A stretch of DNA of 64,000 nt from Bacteroidota bacterium (GTDB lineage Bacteria; Bacteroidota; Bacteroidia; Bacteroidales; Paludibacteraceae): the NCBI GenBank assembly GCA_023459355.1, contig JAEWUM010000056.1, forward strand, positions 1-64,000. The letters are read 5' to 3'. The notes beneath the pieces were generated by a model. It saw only the letters and a program-made list of their open reading frames with translations. It had not been told where the DNA came from and searched no databases. A program made the translations under genes and the position numbers. This document shows, piece by piece, positions 60,990-64,000 of the stretch; within the stretch, counting starts at the first letter, position 1; every line of letters begins with the position of its first letter.

Positions 60990-62161
60990 CAACCATGTCT
61001 CAAGCCAACAATAGACTTCTTTCCCTCGATGTCCTGCGTGGTATCACCATCGCGGGTATGATCATGGTGAACAATCCCGGTTCATGGTCGTATGTGTATG
61101 CTCCGCTTGGTCATGCGGCCTGGCATGGCTTAACACCTACCGATCTGGTTTTTCCGTTTTTCATGTTCATCATGGGAATCTCGACATTTATTTCCCTTCG
61201 AAAATTCAATTTTGAATGGAGTAAACCAACACTGTTTAAAATATTAAAACGGACAGTCATCATATTTCTGATAGGAATGGGGATTGCCTGGTTGTCGCTT
61301 TCCTTCAGGACTTACCGTTCGCTGGAAAGTGAAGAACTTGGTTTCTTTGAACGTTTTTTGCGTGCCATTACTAATTTTGAGCATCTGCGCATATTGGGCG
61401 TGTTACAACGCTTGGCCCTGAGTTATGGCGCCACAGCGATTATTGCTATTTTGGTTAAACATAAGTATATTCCTCACATCATTGTTTTCTCGCTTCTCGG
61501 TTATTTTATCCTGCTTTTGGCTGGTAATGGCTTCGATTTTAGTGAGCAAAACATCATTTCAGTTGTCGACAGGGCCGTGCTGGGCGTGAATCACATGTAT
61601 AAAGATAGTGGACTATCTATTGATCCCGAAGGGTTGTTAAGTACCATTCCTTCTATTGCACATGTGCTGATTGGTTTTCTTGCCGGTAAAATGCTAATGC
61701 AAACAAAGGACAATCACGAGCGTATTCAGCAACTATTTATTTTGGGAGCCATACTTACTTTTGCAGGTTTATTGCTAAGCTATGGTTGTCCGATCAATAA
61801 AAAGATTTGGTCGCCTACTTTTGTGTTGACTACCTGTGGGTTAGCTGCTACTTTGCTGGCTTTGCTTGTTTGGATTATCGATATTAAAGGACACAAGCGC
61901 TGGAGTCGTTTTTTTGAATCATTTGGTGTTAATCCTTTGTTTATTTATGTGGTAGCAGCGGTTTTATCCATCTTATTGGGAAATATTTTTATTACATACA
62001 GTGGTGAACTAATTTCAATCAAAAAGTTCTTATATGAAATTGGTTTGCAAACTTATTTGGGTAATTACTTTGGTTCACTTACTTTTGCAGTTTTATTTGT
62101 GATAATCAATTGGTTAATTGGGCATTTTTTGTATAAAAAACAAATATATATTAAGATATGA
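60986..62161 (+). CDS. HGSNAT/NagX-like membrane acyltransferase (DUF5009-type)
   Basis: The 391-residue protein has about ten membrane segments and starts with the family signature LSLDVLRGITIAGMIMVNNPGSWSYVYAPLGHAAWHG, followed by TPTDLVFPFFMFIMGIS. The family includes heparan-alpha-glucosaminide N-acetyltransferase and bacterial NagX, which acetylate amino sugars using acetyl-CoA across the membrane. The conserved His in GHAAWHG fits the proposed active site. It overlaps namZ by ATGA and the kinase by 4 bp. A role in acetylating glucosamine or muramic acid units before or during uptake is an inference from context. Confidence 0.86.
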   Translation: MTTMSQANNRLLSLDVLRGITIAGMIMVNNPGSWSYVYAPLGHAAWHGLTPTDLVFPFFMFIMGISTFISLRKFNFEWSKPTLFKILKRTVIIFLIGMGIAWLSLSFRTYRSLESEELGFFERFLRAITNFEHLRILGVLQRLALSYGATAIIAILVKHKYIPHIIVFSLLGYFILLLAGNGFDFSEQNIISVVDRAVLGVNHMYKDSGLSIDPEGLLSTIPSIAHVLIGFLAGKMLMQTKDNHERIQQLFILGAILTFAGLLLSYGCPINKKIWSPTFVLTTCGLAATLLALLVWIIDIKGHKRWSRFFESFGVNPLFIYVVAAVLSILLGNIFITYSGELISIKKFLYEIGLQTYLGNYFGSLTFAVLFVIINWLIGHFLYKKQIYIKI

Positions 62162-62994
62162 TTTTATTAGCAGATGGAGGTTCAACAAAGGTAGATTGGT
62201 GCCTGGTGGATCATGGGGTGTTAAAGAAGAGAGTGTACACGAAAGGGGCAAATCCTTTTCATCGTACTACAGAGGAGATAAGTCAGGAGATAGGTCTTTC
62301 TCTGGTTCCGGAATTGAAAAATGACAAAATTGATGCTGTATATTTCTATGGTGCCGGTTGCGCTTTTCCGGAAAAGAACGAGTTGATAAGGGCTGCCATC
62401 GCAGAGAATATTGATACGACCAATATTCAGGTTGACAGTGATTTGTTCGGTGCTGCCGTTGGTCTTTGGGGTGATAAGCCCGGAATTGCCTGTGTGCTTG
62501 GAACCGGATCTAACTCTTGTTTATACGACGGGACAAAAATAGTGGATCATGTGTCGCCGCTTGGTTTTATGTTGGGAGATGAAGGAAGTGGTGCTGTGCT
62601 GGGTCGGCTTTTTATGGGTTCTTGCCTGAAAAATCAGTTTACCCCCGCTATCAAAGAAGCTTTCTTTGATTATATTAAACTAACAGTTCCTCAGATTTTA
62701 GACCGGGTTTACAAACAGCCTATGCCAAGTCGTTTCTTAGCCAGTGTTTGCCCGTTTATTAAGGAGAATATTAAGGAAGAGTCTGTTCATAATTTAGTCA
62801 ACAGCGCCTTCGAGGATTTCTTTAGAAAAAATGTTATGCAATATGATTACAAAAATCATAAGGTTTCTTTTGCCGGGTCAGTTGCGTATCATTTTCAGGA
62901 TGTTTTGCTGGAAGTTGCATCCCGCTTGCATATAGAAGTCGGTGAGGTTGTTCAATCGCCGATGGATGGACTGATTAAATTTTATTCAGCATAA
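62158..62994 (+). CDS. BadF/NagK-type amino-sugar kinase (GlcNAc or MurNAc kinase)
   Basis: The 278-residue protein is an ASKHA-fold kinase. Phosphate-1 motif is LLADGGSTKVDWCLV (3-17), phosphate-2 is CVLGTGSNSCLYDG, followed by SPLGFMLGDEGSGAVLGR, and the adenosine motif is VSFAGSVAYHF. The BadF/BadG family includes eukaryote-type NagK and Tannerella MurK. Immediate coupling to namZ (through the acyltransferase, 4-bp overlap) favours MurNAc or GlcNAc as substrate. The product would be a 6-phosphate entering amino-sugar catabolism; no murQ or nagA is seen in the window. A strong terminator follows directly. Confidence 0.88.
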   Translation: MILLADGGSTKVDWCLVDHGVLKKRVYTKGANPFHRTTEEISQEIGLSLVPELKNDKIDAVYFYGAGCAFPEKNELIRAAIAENIDTTNIQVDSDLFGAAVGLWGDKPGIACVLGTGSNSCLYDGTKIVDHVSPLGFMLGDEGSGAVLGRLFMGSCLKNQFTPAIKEAFFDYIKLTVPQILDRVYKQPMPSRFLASVCPFIKENIKEESVHNLVNSAFEDFFRKNVMQYDYKNHKVSFAGSVAYHFQDVLLEVASRLHIEVGEVVQSPMDGLIKFYSA

Positions 62995-63027
62995 AAAAGG
63001 GGGAAGCCAATCGGTTTCCCCCTTTTT
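62994..63027. terminator. strong bidirectional terminator
   Basis: AAAAAGGGGGAAGCC and GGTTTCCCCCTTTTT form a near-perfect stem around AATC between convergent genes. It ends the namZ operon and, on the other strand, the T9SS propeller gene. Confidence 0.92.
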
Positions 63028-63045
63028 GATTTCAAACTAAACTAA

Positions 63046-64000
63046 CTATTTACGCGTAATCTTAATTGTTGAAGTTCCATTGACTCTTAACAGATAAACT
63101 CCTGATTGCAGATTCGAAACGTCAATCGTTTCTTTGTTGTTTTCAAGATTATACCTGCCGATAATCAAACTACCGCTTAAGTCATAGACCTGAATGCTCC
63201 GGATTAAATCCGTTGATTCAATATTGACGATACCATCGGTCGGGTTCGGGTATGCAGTAGCTTTAATCTTGGTTTCAAGTACCGATGACTGGTCATTTTG
63301 TTTGATGGTCAGCGATTTAGGTGCGGGTATGATGCTGCTGTTATTGTCCGTCGGCATAGCCCACACACTGATGCGTTTTCCTGAATTGGAAACCGCGTAC
63401 AGGTTGCCGGCATAGTCAAATGCAAAGTCATCATAAGTAACAGAAGCTACATCCAGTGCATGCTGGAATTTTGGAGTCACAACCGGTACACCTTCTTTGT
63501 TCAGTTTGTATCCGAATACATACACGCCTCCGTTGTAGCTGAGTGCAATCAAGCCTTTGGCTTCGTCCACAGCCAGTCCTCCGTTTTGTGATGACAGCGG
63601 GAGTGAGATGGTAGCTCCGTTTTTATCTTTAAATTCAGCAGTATTGAATACGGTTTCTTTGAAACTGTCGCTGAAATAGAACATGCACGGATTGGCTACG
63701 GTATTACTGCCTGCGCCACGGTATTGTCCGCCCCAGTAACCGGTTGAAACCGGTACGATGCTGCTGTTGTCATTGCCGATATAGCTTCCTGCTGCTGCAG
63801 AAGAACTTGGTGCGGCCGACCAGGTGTTGTTCAATCCGATATTGTAAGTATTTACATTCTTTTTCCAGCCGGAGCCTGAAGCTGTTTTATCAACAGCATA
63901 CAGTTGGGTTGCAGCCCCCGATCCCCGTGTGCCTATGGCTACAATCTGTCCGCACACGTAGGTGGTGTTGATTTTGACGGAGCCATTGGTAACCGTCGCA
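63046..64000 (-). CDS. T9SS-secreted propeller-like protein, C-terminal part (partial)
   Basis: The frame is open to the right edge; about 318 residues are present and the start lies outside. Repeated elements such as GGLAVDEAKGLIALSYNGGVYVFG and DFAFDYAGNLYAVSNSGKRISVWAMP suggest a propeller, similar in style to the protein at 39821-42424. The C-terminus is a standard sorting domain (KATAYPNPTDGIVNIES, IQVYDLSGSLI, GVYLLRVNGTSTIKITRK). It is convergent with the namZ operon. The function is unknown; it is likely another surface or secreted protein. Confidence 0.82.
   Translation of the reverse strand, partial: ATVTNGSVKINTTYVCGQIVAIGTRGSGAATQLYAVDKTASGSGWKKNVNTYNIGLNNTWSAAPSSSAAAGSYIGNDNSSIVPVSTGYWGGQYRGAGSNTVANPCMFYFSDSFKETVFNTAEFKDKNGATISLPLSSQNGGLAVDEAKGLIALSYNGGVYVFGYKLNKEGVPVVTPKFQHALDVASVTYDDFAFDYAGNLYAVSNSGKRISVWAMPTDNNSSIIPAPKSLTIKQNDQSSVLETKIKATAYPNPTDGIVNIESTDLIRSIQVYDLSGSLIIGRYNLENNKETIDVSNLQSGVYLLRVNGTSTIKITRK

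Overview
The window looks like a chromosomal segment of a Bacteroidota bacterium, probably of the order Bacteroidales. The signs are a SusC/SusD pair, about seven secreted proteins with C-terminal type IX secretion (T9SS) sorting domains, promoter candidates of the TAnnTTTG type, AT-rich intergenic DNA, and a Bacteroidales-type IS5-like element. No rRNA, tRNA or CRISPR array was found.

Layout. 1-9.4 kb is core genome: the 3' part of ispG, a small outer-membrane protein, alaS, an M23 peptidase, and a minus-strand lysS-gpsA-pgi group. 9.5-11.7 kb holds a truncated KilA-N gene, an orphan response regulator and an HU-like protein. 11.7-20.5 kb is a defence island: a MITE-like 46-bp inverted repeat and five 23-bp tandem repeats precede a type I restriction operon (hsdR-rhuM-hsdM-hsdS). 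A frameshifted gene with a HEPN RNase motif, a GIY-YIG protein and decayed remnants follow. 20.5-24 kb is a large T9SS protein with Ycf48-like blades and five near-identical 82-residue repeats.

24-63 kb is one large two-armed locus that I read as a system for degrading and taking up bacterial cell-wall glycan. From a divergent promoter region near 53 kb, the minus arm encodes SusC, SusD, two lipoproteins, a GHL10 glycosidase, a T9SS propeller protein, two phosphodiester glycosidases, a GH9-deacetylase fusion, a PD40 propeller, an N-acetylmuramoyl-L-alanine amidase and a FAD/Fe-S 2-hydroxyacid dehydrogenase. The plus arm encodes a metallophosphatase-PQQ protein, a GT2 protein, a DUF4922 protein, an AmpG-like permease with an unusual periplasmic insert, NamZ (exo-N-acetylmuramidase), an HGSNAT/NagX-like membrane acetyltransferase and a BadF-type amino-sugar kinase. 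A coherent route is: amidase strips stem peptides, GHL10 and NamZ cut the naked glycan, SusCD and the permease import fragments, the kinase phosphorylates the amino sugar, and the dehydrogenase could oxidise lactate from MurNAc. The family assignments are firm; the joint pathway is inference.

An IS5-like element has inserted into the minus arm 8 bp upstream of the start codon of one phosphodiester glycosidase gene. Its transposase frame now overlaps an in-frame extension of that gene. The intergenic DNA is rich in palindromic repeats: long inverted repeats of heptamer type, CCTGTCAGG palindromes and GTAGAGAC palindromes. Several supply stop codons or C-terminal codons to genes, and a G-rich palindrome appears inserted in frame in alaS.
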